Source of the DNA: Mycobacterium sp.
GTDB lineage: Bacteria > Actinomycetota > Actinomycetes > RYN-182
Direction: 5' to 3'
NCBI GenBank assembly: GCA_025965515.1
Contig: JAOPWU010000010.1
Coordinates: 1-33,351 of the forward strand
DNA: 33,351 bases
Made by a program: the position numbers and the translations under genes. Positions 25,226 through 32,947 of this stretch are shown here, in pieces. Numbering within the stretch: position 1 is the first letter of the stretch; each line of letters opens with the position of its first letter. The notes under the pieces are model-generated. The model did no database searches. It saw only the letters and a list, made by a program, of their open reading frames with translations, and had not been told where the DNA came from.

Positions 25226-26797
25226 GTGATCGACGAGGGGGCGCCCCCCTGCCCGACGGACCACCTTGCCCGCAGCGACAGCGCCGACGGTGCCGACCCC
25301 GGCGACCCCGCCGCACTGCTGGAGGAGGTGCTCCGCGTCGGCCGGTCGATGGCCCGCACGATCGCCGGGCACGTCGGTTCGGTGCCCGCCGGTTTCGTCG
25401 TGACCGACGCCCGCTTCCCGGCCTCCTGGCAGCACAACCGGGTCGTGCTCACCGCCCCGGCGGAGGACCCCGCCGGGGTGCGCGCCGCCGCCGGCGCCGC
25501 GCTGCGCGCCGTGGGCGCGACCCACCTGCGCATCGACGTCGAGGCGCCCTCCACGGACGTGGCCGCCCTGGCCGGGGACGACCTCACGGTCGGCGAGGAG
25601 CGGCTGCTCGTCCGGGACGGCCGCGCACCCGGCATCGCGGCGTCCCGGACCGCCTCCGTGGTGCCGTACGCAGCGCTGCGGGCTGCGGTCGGCCGCGCCT
25701 GGCGCGAGGACCACCCCGAGGCGACGCGGGACGAGGTGCGGCAGCTCGTCGAGCGGGAGACGCTGTGGCCGGCCGGGACGACGAAGCACGTCGCCTCGCT
25801 GGTGGGCGGCATGCCGGCGGCGTGGTGCGCCGTCCGCCGCGCCGGGGACGTGGCGGAGATCGACGGGCTGGTCACGCTCCCGGAGTACCGCCGGCAGGGC
25901 CACGGCACGGCCGTACTGGCCGCCGCCCTGTCCGTCGCGGCGGACGCCCGGCTGGTGTTCCTGCGGGCGGACGGCGACGACTGGCCCCGCGAGTGGTACG
26001 CCCGGCACGGGTTCCGGGACGTCGGCGGGGTGACCGTGCTCCACGGCACCGCCGAGCGGCCCGCGCCCCCTCCGGTCCGGGCGCGCTCCCACCGCGCGGA
26101 CCCCGACCCCTACCGGCGGCCCCCCGGCCGCGGCGCACGCCGGGTGCTGTTCGCTGCCGGCCACCCGGGCGGGCGCACCGCGACGCTGGAGCTGCTCCGG
26201 GCCCTGGACCTGGAGACCGCCGGGCAGCCGACCATCCTGGACGTCGGCTGCGGCCGCGGGCACTCCGTCGACCTGCTCGTCCGGGCGGGTGCCGCAGCCG
26301 TCGGGGTGGACCTCGACCACCGCGCCGTGCGCCGGGCGCGGCGCCGCCGGCTACCGGTGGCGATCGCCGACGCCCACGCGCTGCCGGTGGCGGACGCGAG
26401 CCTGGACGCGGTACTGGCCGAGGTGGCGGTCGGCGCGACCGACGATCCCCTGCTGGCGCTGCTGGAGCTGGCGCGAGTACTGCGGCCGGGCGGGCGGCTG
26501 GCGCTCGGGGAGCTCGTGGCCCGCGACGACGCGCTCCAGCAGGCGTGGCCGGACCTCGCCTGGTCCCTCGGGACGCTGCACGCCCTGCCGAGCCGGGAGC
26601 GGCTCGCGGGCTGGCTGGAGGCCGCCGGGCTGCACGTCGTCGCCGGGGGTGCCGGCGACGACCTGCTGGCCGACGGGGTGCGCCACGCGCGCCGGCGGCT
26701 GGTCGCGCCAGAGGCGCGGCGGACGGCGCGCGACGTGCTGGCCGCCGCCCGGGCGGGGGCCCTGGGGTACCAGCTGGTGGTCGCCGTCCGGAGATGA
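25226..26797 (+). CDS. GNAT acetyltransferase-SAM methyltransferase fusion protein
   Basis: A 523-residue two-domain protein. Residues about 30-275 form a GNAT acyltransferase unit with the acetyl-CoA loop RRQGHGTA (222-229), preceded by AEIDGLVTLPEY and followed by EWYARHGFRDVG. A basic, Pro-rich linker (276-312) leads to a class I methyltransferase: motif I ILDVGCGRGHS (337-347), VGVDLD, DAHALPVADASLDAVLAE and LARVLRPGGRLALGE. One frame spans both domains with no break. Substrates are unknown; coupled acetylation and methylation of one small molecule or protein is possible. The GTG has GATGCT 6 nt upstream. It converges on the FNT gene across a perfect palindrome. Confidence 0.82.
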   Translation: MIDEGAPPCPTDHLARSDSADGADPGDPAALLEEVLRVGRSMARTIAGHVGSVPAGFVVTDARFPASWQHNRVVLTAPAEDPAGVRAAAGAALRAVGATHLRIDVEAPSTDVAALAGDDLTVGEERLLVRDGRAPGIAASRTASVVPYAALRAAVGRAWREDHPEATRDEVRQLVERETLWPAGTTKHVASLVGGMPAAWCAVRRAGDVAEIDGLVTLPEYRRQGHGTAVLAAALSVAADARLVFLRADGDDWPREWYARHGFRDVGGVTVLHGTAERPAPPPVRARSHRADPDPYRRPPGRGARRVLFAAGHPGGRTATLELLRALDLETAGQPTILDVGCGRGHSVDLLVRAGAAAVGVDLDHRAVRRARRRRLPVAIADAHALPVADASLDAVLAEVAVGATDDPLLALLELARVLRPGGRLALGELVARDDALQQAWPDLAWSLGTLHALPSRERLAGWLEAAGLHVVAGGAGDDLLADGVRHARRRLVAPEARRTARDVLAAARAGALGYQLVVAVRR

Positions 26798-26798
26798 C

Positions 26799-26830
26799 CC
26801 GGCGGTCGGGGGCGCGCCCCCGACCGCCGG
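26799..26830. terminator. Perfect 32-bp palindrome, bidirectional terminator
   Basis: CCGGCGGTCGGGGGCG is followed directly by its exact reverse complement. It begins 2 nt after the GNAT-methyltransferase stop and ends 14 nt before the FNT 3' end, so it should serve both convergent genes. Confidence 0.8.
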
Positions 26831-26843
26831 CTCGGGCTGGTGC

Positions 26844-27722
26844 CTAGCTCATCCCGGCCGGTTCGGCCATGCCCGCGGCGCGGCTCTCCGGCCCGGTGCC
26901 ACTCGCCGTGGCGGGGCCGCCCCGCAGGTACAGGAACCAGTACGCCCCCGACACGAAGATGACGGCGCCGACGATGTTGCCGAGCAACGCCATGAGCAGG
27001 TTCCAGGCCGTGTTCGCGGCCGTGATGCCGGGCACGTGGGCGAACATCGCGGCCGGCAGGAAGAACATGTTCGCGACGACGTGGTCGAAGCCCATGGCGA
27101 CGAATGCCATGATCGGGAAGAAGATGCCGAGGATCTTGCCGCCGACGTCCTTCGCGGCGATGGCCAGCCACACGCCGAGGCAGACCAGCCAGTTGCAGCC
27201 GACCGCCCGCAGGAACACCTCGTAGTGCGTCTCGGTGATGGCCTTGCCCTTGGCGATCCCCGAGAGCCGCGTGAACGTCAGGTAGGCGGTGCTCGCGTGA
27301 TCCGAGTGCGACGTTCCGATGACGCCGGTCTTCACGGCCAGGAAGTACGCCACGAACAAGGACCCGACAAAGTTGGCGATGAAGAGGACCGTCCAGTTGA
27401 TGGCAATCTTCGGGAGGCTCACGCGCCCCCGCAGCGCCGCGATGGGCAGCAGCATCATGTTTCCGGTCAGGAGTTCCGCACCGGCCAGGATCACCAGCAC
27501 GAGGCCGACGCTGAAGACGGCGCCGAAGACGAGCGTCGGCAACGTGCCCCACTGGGCGGTATTGAGGCCGGACGTCACCGCGACCGCGAGCAGGCTGCCG
27601 AACGCGATGTAGGCGCCGGCGAGGAAACCGCCGACCACCATCTTGTCCAGCGACATGTTCCCTTTCGTCACGCCGGATTCCACGGCTGCTGCTGCGGTCT
27701 CCTGTGGGGTGTTGTAGGCCAC
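26844..27722 (-). CDS. Formate/nitrite transporter family channel (FocA/NirC type)
   Basis: A 292-residue inner-membrane protein of the FNT family, which forms pentamers conducting formate, nitrite or related anions. Six hydrophobic segments are visible. GAELLTGNMM (81-90) is the FNT signature loop, and GFDHVVANMF (211-220) carries the pore His214. LPKIAINW and FLRAVGCNWLVCLGVW are also typical. I chose the GTG at 27722 because GGGAGG lies 5 nt upstream; an upstream in-frame extension is unlikely. No formate lyase or nitrite reductase gene is adjacent, so the anion cannot be told. It is divergent from xthA. Confidence 0.92.
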   Translation of the reverse strand: MAYNTPQETAAAAVESGVTKGNMSLDKMVVGGFLAGAYIAFGSLLAVAVTSGLNTAQWGTLPTLVFGAVFSVGLVLVILAGAELLTGNMMLLPIAALRGRVSLPKIAINWTVLFIANFVGSLFVAYFLAVKTGVIGTSHSDHASTAYLTFTRLSGIAKGKAITETHYEVFLRAVGCNWLVCLGVWLAIAAKDVGGKILGIFFPIMAFVAMGFDHVVANMFFLPAAMFAHVPGITAANTAWNLLMALLGNIVGAVIFVSGAYWFLYLRGGPATASGTGPESRAAGMAEPAGMS

Positions 27723-27853
27723 GAAACCCTCCCGAAGAGTCGGACCGCATGCGCGGCACCCGATCACAGTTCCCAGGATCCGGGCGGGCTAGTCAGATCC
27801 GGCTACCGGCCGCGTCTCAGTGCTCACCGACCGCGCCCGGCCGGTGGGTGCGC

Positions 27854-27859
27854 CAGACT
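27854..27859 (+). promoter_or_regulatory. Possible leaderless -10 element of xthA (CAGACT)
   Basis: CAGACT is 6 nt before the GTG at 27866. It keeps the key A and T; no Shine-Dalgarno sequence is present. Confidence 0.35.
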
Positions 27860-27865
27860 GCCCGG

Positions 27866-28657
27866 GTGCGCCTCGCGACCTGGAACGTGAACTCGGTGCG
27901 GGCCCGGCTCCCTCGCCTGCTCGACTGGTTGGGTACCGCCGCGCCCGACGTGGTCTGCCTGCAGGAGACCAAGTGCGACGACGGCCAGTTCCCCACCGCG
28001 GCGCTGGCCGAGGCGGGGTACGCCAGCGCTTCCCACGGCACGGGCCGGTGGAACGGGGTCGCGCTGCTCAGCCGGGTGGGGCTGGCGGACGTGACCCCGG
28101 GCCTGCCGGGCGCCCCCGGCTTCCCCGACGTCCAGCCGCGGTACCTCGAGGCCACCTGCGGCGGCGTGCGCGTGGCGTCGCTCTACGTCCCGAACGGCCG
28201 CACCCTGGCCGATCCGGCCTACCCGTACAAGCTGGCGTGGCTCGCCGCACTGCGGGAGCACCTGTCGCGGCAGCTCGCGGCCGACCCGGCGCTGCCGCTG
28301 GTCGTCGCGGGCGACTGGAACATCGCCCCGCTCGACACCGACGTCTGGGACATCGCGGTCTTCGCGGGCGCCACGCACGTGTCGCAACCGGAGCGGGAAG
28401 CTCTCCAGGTGCTGCGGGACCTGGGGCTGCGGGACCTGCTGGCCGAGCACCGCCCGGCCGGCACCTTCACGTACTGGGACTACCGGCAGGGGATGTTCCG
28501 CCGCGGCATGGGCATGCGGATCGACCACCTCCTGGCCACCGCCCCCGTGGCCGACGCGACGCGCGAGGCGTGGGTGGACGTCGAGGCGCGGCGGGGTACC
28601 GGCGCGAGCGACCACGCGCCGGTCGTCGTTCAGCTGGAGCTGCCGGCGCCCGCGTGA
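27866..28657 (+). CDS. xthA: Exodeoxyribonuclease III / AP endonuclease
   Basis: A 263-residue EEP-superfamily nuclease for base-excision repair: it cleaves at abasic sites and has 3'-5' exonuclease and phosphatase activity. Conserved points are RLATWNVNSVRARL at the start (Asn7), LQETK (metal-binding Glu34), the SLYVPNG strand, GDWNIAP (Asp150, Asn152), RIDHLLA and the C-terminal catalytic SDHAPV. The length is standard. The start is GTG at 27866, with the product beginning at the family's usual first strand and CAGACT 6 nt upstream. It is followed after 58 nt by the CoA-transferase gene on the same strand. Confidence 0.94.
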   Translation: MRLATWNVNSVRARLPRLLDWLGTAAPDVVCLQETKCDDGQFPTAALAEAGYASASHGTGRWNGVALLSRVGLADVTPGLPGAPGFPDVQPRYLEATCGGVRVASLYVPNGRTLADPAYPYKLAWLAALREHLSRQLAADPALPLVVAGDWNIAPLDTDVWDIAVFAGATHVSQPEREALQVLRDLGLRDLLAEHRPAGTFTYWDYRQGMFRRGMGMRIDHLLATAPVADATREAWVDVEARRGTGASDHAPVVVQLELPAPA

Positions 28658-28715
28658 CGCGGCGGCGGCGGGGCAGGGGACACAGCGACCCCGCCCCACC
28701 CCCAGGAGGCCGCCC

Positions 28716-30020
28716 GTGGCCAGCCCCACCCGCAGCGCCACCACCGTCACCCGCGACACCCCGAACGACCCGCGCGACCTGCTCGCGCACGTCGGGCCGG
28801 GGGCGGACCTGCTGGTGCCGCTGAGCTTCGGCGAGCCCGTCGTCCTGCTGGACGTGCTGGAGGAGAACGCCGAGCAGCTGGAACGGGTCCGGATCCACCA
28901 GATGAACCCGATCCGCCCGCGCGCCTACATCCGCGGGGAGTTCGGCGACCACCTGCGGCACGTCGGCTACTACCTGGGGCCCGGCTCGCGGCAGGCGTAC
29001 TGGGACGGCCAGTGCGACCTGGTGCCGAACCACTTCAGCGAGCTGCCGCTGCTGCTGCGGCAGACCACGACCCCCACGCTGGTGCTCGCCGCGGCGGCCG
29101 GGCCCGACGAGCACGGCTACTTCAGCCTCGGCACGAACGCCGACTACGTCGCGTCGTTCATCGGCGAGGTGCCGTTCTTCCTCGAGGTGATGCCCGGACA
29201 GCCGTTCACCTACGGCCAGAACCTCGTCCACGTCAGCCAGCTCGCGGGGTGGATCCGGTCGGACGCCGCGCTCCCCACCGTCACCCGGCGGGAGCCCTCG
29301 GCGGCGGACGCGGCCATCGCCGGGCACGTGGCGGCGCTGATCCCCGACGGGGCGTGCGTGCAGGTCGGCGTCGGCAGCATCCCGAACGCCCTGCTCACGG
29401 CGCTGTCGGGCCACACCGACCTCGGCATCCACACCGAGTGCCTGTCCAACGGGCTCATGCGGCTCGTGGAGCAGGGCGCCGCGACCGGCACCCGCAAGCG
29501 GCAGCTGCGCAACAAGCACGTCGCGACGTTCGCCGTCGGGGACGCGGCGTTCCTCGCGTGGCTCGATCACAACCCGTCGGTGGCGATGATGCCGGCGGAG
29601 TGGACGAACGACCCGCGGGTGATCGCCCAGGAACCGAACTTCATGAGCATCAACGCCACCACCGAGGTGGACCTCATGGGGCAGGCCGCGAGCGAGACCA
29701 TCGCGGGGCGGTACTGGTCGAGCTCGGGCGGCCAGTCCGACTTCGCCCGCGGCGCGATGTACTCCCCGGGTGGGAAGGCCTTCCTCGTGCTGCACGCCCA
29801 GACCAGCTCGGGGCGCAGCCGGATCCGCACGCACCTGACCGAGGGCAGCGTCGTCACCACGCTCAAGAACACGGTCGACCACATCGTGACCGAGTACGGC
29901 GTGGCAACGCTGCGCGGCTGCTCGTTGCGGCAGCGGGCGGAGCACCTCATCGCGATCGCCGCCCCGGAGCACCGGGACGAGTTGCGGTTCGAGGCCGTGA
30001 AGGCCGGGCTGCTGCACTGA
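28716..30020 (+). CDS. Acetyl-CoA hydrolase/transferase family (4-hydroxybutyrate CoA-transferase-like)
   Basis: A 434-residue class I CoA-transferase family protein, moving CoA between acetate and another acid or hydrolysing acetyl-CoA. The N-terminal half has IHQMNP, VDxxP-like ALPTVTRREPS and the CoA-site QVGVGSIPNAL (216-226). The catalytic Glu317 is in INATTEVDLMGQ (312-323), where the family forms its glutamyl-CoA intermediate. GGQSDFARGA and the late LTEGSVVTTLKNTVDHIVTE are also family blocks. GTG has AGGAGG 6 nt upstream, a textbook ribosome site unlike the neighbouring leaderless genes. The acceptor acid is unknown. Confidence 0.88.
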   Translation: MASPTRSATTVTRDTPNDPRDLLAHVGPGADLLVPLSFGEPVVLLDVLEENAEQLERVRIHQMNPIRPRAYIRGEFGDHLRHVGYYLGPGSRQAYWDGQCDLVPNHFSELPLLLRQTTTPTLVLAAAAGPDEHGYFSLGTNADYVASFIGEVPFFLEVMPGQPFTYGQNLVHVSQLAGWIRSDAALPTVTRREPSAADAAIAGHVAALIPDGACVQVGVGSIPNALLTALSGHTDLGIHTECLSNGLMRLVEQGAATGTRKRQLRNKHVATFAVGDAAFLAWLDHNPSVAMMPAEWTNDPRVIAQEPNFMSINATTEVDLMGQAASETIAGRYWSSSGGQSDFARGAMYSPGGKAFLVLHAQTSSGRSRIRTHLTEGSVVTTLKNTVDHIVTEYGVATLRGCSLRQRAEHLIAIAAPEHRDELRFEAVKAGLLH

Positions 30021-30060
30021 GAACCGGGCGCGGCGCGGGGTGGCCGGGGCCGCCGGGTGG

Positions 30061-30066
30061 TATCCC
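30061..30066 (+). promoter_or_regulatory. Possible leaderless -10 element (TATCCC)
   Basis: TATCCC is 6 nt before the GTG at 30073. The final C departs from TANNNT; no Shine-Dalgarno sequence is present. Confidence 0.35.
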
Positions 30067-30072
30067 GGTCTG

Positions 30073-31161
30073 GTGCCCCGACTCCCGAAGGCCCCCCGAC
30101 GCCGCGTGACCCGACGGGGGGCGGCGATCGTCGCCGCCGGCGCCGGCGCCGTCTTCCTCGCGTACCGGGCCGTCCCGGTCGTGCGCCAGCTGGCCACCGT
30201 GCGCCCGACGTTCGACCCCGGGCCGCCGCCCCATGGCTCCACGACGGTGACCACTCCGGACGGCGTGAAGCTGCACGTCGAGACCGATGGCGACCCCCTG
30301 GCCCAGCTCACCGTCGTCTTCGTGCACGGCTTCACCGCGTGCCTCGACGAGTTCGTGCTGCAGCGCGCGGCCCTCCAGGACCGCGCCCGGCTGGTCTTCT
30401 ACGACCAGCGGGGCCACGGCCGCTCGGAGCTCGGCGACATCGCCCGCTGCACCATCGACCAGACCGGCGAGGACCTCGGCACCGTCATCGACGCCATGGC
30501 GCCCGCCGGCCCGGTGGTCGTCGTCGGCCACTCCATGGGCGGGATGAGCGTCATGGCGCTGGCCCGTCGCCGGCCGGAGCTGTTCGGCGAGACCATCGTG
30601 GGCGCGTTCCTGCTGGCCACGGCCGCCGGCGACCTGGTCACCACCGGCGCGCTCGGGCACGCCGTGGCCCGGCTGCGGAAGGTGCACCTGCTCGACCCGT
30701 ACCTGCGCAGCCTGCAGCGGATCAGCCCGGTGCTCGAGCGGCTGCGCGAGCCCGGCTCGCCGTCGGCCCGCCGCTTCTACGAGCACTACCTGTTCGGCAC
30801 GGACGACGCCGACCCGGCCATGGTCAGCCTGATCATGGAGCTGCTGGAACGGACGCCGGTGACCGTCAGCTCGGCGTTCTGGCCGACGTTCCTCGACCAC
30901 GACGAAGTGACCTCGCTGGCGGCCCTGCGGGAGGTCCCGGTGGAGATCCTCTGCGGCAGCGCTGACCGGCTGACACCGGCCCGGCACAGCCGGCAGATGG
31001 CCGAGGAGATCGGCCCGAACGCAACGCTGACCGTCGTGCCGGGCGCGGGCCACAGCGTCAACGCGACCCGCTCGGAGGCCGTCGACGAGGCGCTGCTGCG
31101 GCTGCTGGACCGCGCCGAGGCCTACCACCAGGAGCGGCACGCCCGCGTCGCGAACGCCTGA
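30073..31161 (+). CDS. Membrane-anchored alpha/beta hydrolase
   Basis: A 362-residue alpha/beta hydrolase. A basic start and one hydrophobic segment (about 16-35, GAAIVAAGAGAVFLAYRAVP) suggest an N-terminal membrane anchor. The catalytic domain has the oxyanion region VVFVHGFTA (81-89), YDQRGHGRS, the nucleophile elbow GHSMGG (152-157, Ser154), the acid in GSADRLTP and the His in GAGHSVN. All three catalytic residues are in place. The substrate is unknown. I chose the GTG at 30073 with TATCCC 6 nt upstream. The stop lies inside a hairpin shared with the convergent fba gene. Confidence 0.85.
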   Translation: MPRLPKAPRRRVTRRGAAIVAAGAGAVFLAYRAVPVVRQLATVRPTFDPGPPPHGSTTVTTPDGVKLHVETDGDPLAQLTVVFVHGFTACLDEFVLQRAALQDRARLVFYDQRGHGRSELGDIARCTIDQTGEDLGTVIDAMAPAGPVVVVGHSMGGMSVMALARRRPELFGETIVGAFLLATAAGDLVTTGALGHAVARLRKVHLLDPYLRSLQRISPVLERLREPGSPSARRFYEHYLFGTDDADPAMVSLIMELLERTPVTVSSAFWPTFLDHDEVTSLAALREVPVEILCGSADRLTPARHSRQMAEEIGPNATLTVVPGAGHSVNATRSEAVDEALLRLLDRAEAYHQERHARVANA

Positions 31162-31184
31162 CCGCCGGGGCGGTCCGTCAGGCG
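31155..31184. terminator. Hairpin covering both convergent stop codons
   Basis: CGCCTGAC (31155-31162) pairs with GTCAGGCG (31177-31184). The TGA of the hydrolase and the TGA of fba are the matching parts of the two arms. GC-rich pairing continues inside. It is a compact bidirectional terminator candidate. Confidence 0.6.
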
Positions 31185-32203
31185 GCGATCGACGTTCCCG
31201 CCGAGCGCAGGTCCTCGCAGGCCCGGACGATGCGGGCGGCCATGCCCGCCTCGCCGGCCTTGGACCAGCTGCGGGGGTCGTAGAGCTTCTTGTTGCCGAC
31301 CTCGCCGTCGACCTTCAGCACGCCGTCGTAGTTCGTGAACATGTGCCCGGCGACGGGGCGGGTGTAGGCGTACTGGGTGTCGGTGTCGACGTTCATCTTC
31401 ACGACGCCGTAGTCGAGGGTCTCGCGGATCTCCTCGAGCAGCGAGCCGGAACCGCCGTGGAAGACCAGGTCGAACGGCTTCTCCTTGCCGTACTTGGCGC
31501 CGACCGCGTCCTGGATGTCCTTGAGGATCGACGGGCGGAGCTTGACGTTGCCCGGCTTGTAGACGCCGTGCACGTTGCCGAAGGTCGCGGCCAACATGTA
31601 CCGGCCACGCTCGCCGAGCCCCAGGATCTCGGCGGTCCGCAGCGCGTCGCCGGGCGTCGTGTAGAGCTTCTCGTTGATCTCGTGGGCGACGCCGTCCTCC
31701 TCGCCGCCGACGACGCCGATCTCCAGCTCCATGATGATCTTCGCCTTGGCGCACTTCTCGAGGAGCTCGTCCGCGATCTTCAGGTTCTCCTCGAGCTCCA
31801 CCGCCGAGCCGTCCCACATGTGGGACTGGAACAGGGGCTCCCGGCCGGCGTTCACGCGCTCCTGGCTGATGCCGATCAGCGGCCGCATGTAACCGTCGAG
31901 CTTGTCCTTGGGGCAGTGGTCCGTGTGGAGCGCGATGTTGACCGGATATGCCTTGGCGACGTGGTGCGCGAACTCCGCGAGCGCCTGCGCCCCGAGCACC
32001 ATGTCCTTGATGGTCGAACCCGACAGGAACTCGGCGCCACCGGTCGAGATCTGCACGATGCCGTCGCTGCCGGCCTCGGCGAAGCCCCGCAGGGCGGCGT
32101 TCAGCGTCGAGGATGAGGTGACGTTGATCGCGGGGTACGCGAAGGCGCCCGCCTTCGCGCGGTCGAGCATCTGGGCGTAGACCTCGGGAGTGGCGATGGG
32201 CAC
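31178..32203 (-). CDS. fbaA: Class II fructose-bisphosphate aldolase
   Basis: A 341-residue zinc-dependent aldolase of glycolysis and gluconeogenesis, close in length to the long-form actinobacterial enzyme. Family features are FAYPAINVTSSSTLNAAL near the N-terminus, the zinc and catalytic segment IALHTDHCPKDKL, MELEIGVVGGEEDGV, the zinc His in TFGNVHGVYKPG, the zinc His with the phosphate loop in LVFHGGSGS and VKMNVDTDTQ. GTG at 32203 has GAGGAG 5 nt upstream; an upstream in-frame reading adds a non-conserved leader and is unlikely. It diverges from the first DedA gene across 106 nt, where I see no convincing fbaA -10. Confidence 0.96.
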   Translation of the reverse strand: MPIATPEVYAQMLDRAKAGAFAYPAINVTSSSTLNAALRGFAEAGSDGIVQISTGGAEFLSGSTIKDMVLGAQALAEFAHHVAKAYPVNIALHTDHCPKDKLDGYMRPLIGISQERVNAGREPLFQSHMWDGSAVELEENLKIADELLEKCAKAKIIMELEIGVVGGEEDGVAHEINEKLYTTPGDALRTAEILGLGERGRYMLAATFGNVHGVYKPGNVKLRPSILKDIQDAVGAKYGKEKPFDLVFHGGSGSLLEEIRETLDYGVVKMNVDTDTQYAYTRPVAGHMFTNYDGVLKVDGEVGNKKLYDPRSWSKAGEAGMAARIVRACEDLRSAGTSIAA

Positions 32204-32297
32204 GGTGTCTCCTCGGGGACGGAGCGGCGGTCCGGCAAGAGTGCTACCCGCCAGGGGGCTCAGATAGTGACAGATCACTGGCGCACGCCCCTGCGGC

Positions 32298-32303
32298 TAC
32301 CGT
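32298..32303 (+). promoter_or_regulatory. Probable leaderless -10 element (TACCGT)
   Basis: TACCGT is 6 nt before the GTG at 32310, the fourth copy of this exact arrangement in the window. Confidence 0.6.
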
Positions 32304-32309
32304 CGGCCG

Positions 32310-32942
32310 GTGACCCACGCCGCGGACCTCTCCGGGATCGCGCTCTACGCGGGGATCTGCGCCCTGGTGTTCGTCGAGTCAGGGGTCCTGGTGGCGTTCT
32401 GGCTGCCCGGGGACACGGTGCTGTTCGCCGCCGGGCTGGCCGCCGCGCGGCCCGGGAGTCACGTCGCCTGGTGGGGCCTCGCGCTGCTGGGGACCCTGGC
32501 GGCCGCGGCGGGGAACGCGCTGGGGTACGCGGTGGGCGCACGGCTCGGCCGGCCGCTGCTGGAGCGCCGGTACGGCGGTCGTCTCGCTCGCGCGGAGGAG
32601 TTGATGGAGCGGTACGGCGCTGCCGCGGTCGTGGTGGCGCGGTTCGTACCGTGGGCGCGGACGTTCGTGCCGCACCTGGCGGGGGCGACGCGGCTCGCCC
32701 CGGGGAGGTTCGCCGCTGCCACCGTCCTGGGGGCGATCACCGGCGTGTTCGCGCTGGTGGCGCTCGGCGCGGCGGCGGCCCACGTGCCGGGGCTGCGGCA
32801 CGCGGCAGCGGGCTTGGCGGTCACCGTCGCGGTGCTCTCGCTGCTGGGGCCGGTCGTGGCGGGGCTGCTGAGGAGGCGGCGCCGCCCTCAGGACGCGTCC
32901 GGCGGGGGCACATCCGGACCACATGAGCAGCCCTTACGCTAG
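32310..32942 (+). CDS. DedA family membrane protein
   Basis: A 210-residue DedA/SNARE-associated-type inner-membrane protein; the family includes lipid scramblase-like and stress-related transporters. Typical features are VFVESGVLVAFWLPGDTVLFAAGL (about 20-43, split glycine-proline hairpin), GNALGYAVGARLG, the amphipathic YGGRLARAEELMERYGAAAVVVARFVPWARTFVPHLAG block with the family Arg residues, and two further hydrophobic stretches. A basic tail ends the protein. It is followed at once by a second DedA gene whose promoter overlaps the end of this one. Confidence 0.88.
   Translation: MTHAADLSGIALYAGICALVFVESGVLVAFWLPGDTVLFAAGLAAARPGSHVAWWGLALLGTLAAAAGNALGYAVGARLGRPLLERRYGGRLARAEELMERYGAAAVVVARFVPWARTFVPHLAGATRLAPGRFAAATVLGAITGVFALVALGAAAAHVPGLRHAAAGLAVTVAVLSLLGPVVAGLLRRRRRPQDASGGGTSGPHEQPLR
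32935..32940 (+). promoter_or_regulatory. Probable leaderless -10 element of the second DedA gene (TACGCT)
   Basis: TACGCT is 7 nt before the GTG at 32948 and lies within the last codons of the preceding DedA gene, whose TAG stop is at 32940-32942. Confidence 0.5.
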
Positions 32943-32947
32943 CTACC

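Noticed and set aside
27723-27865. Riboswitch or small RNA in the FNT-xthA gap
   Set aside because: No conserved riboswitch core or strong terminator-like hairpin could be recognised in these 143 bases.
32204-32278. Upstream ATG extending FbaA
   Set aside because: The extra residues do not resemble the family and the GTG at 32203 has GAGGAG 5 nt upstream.
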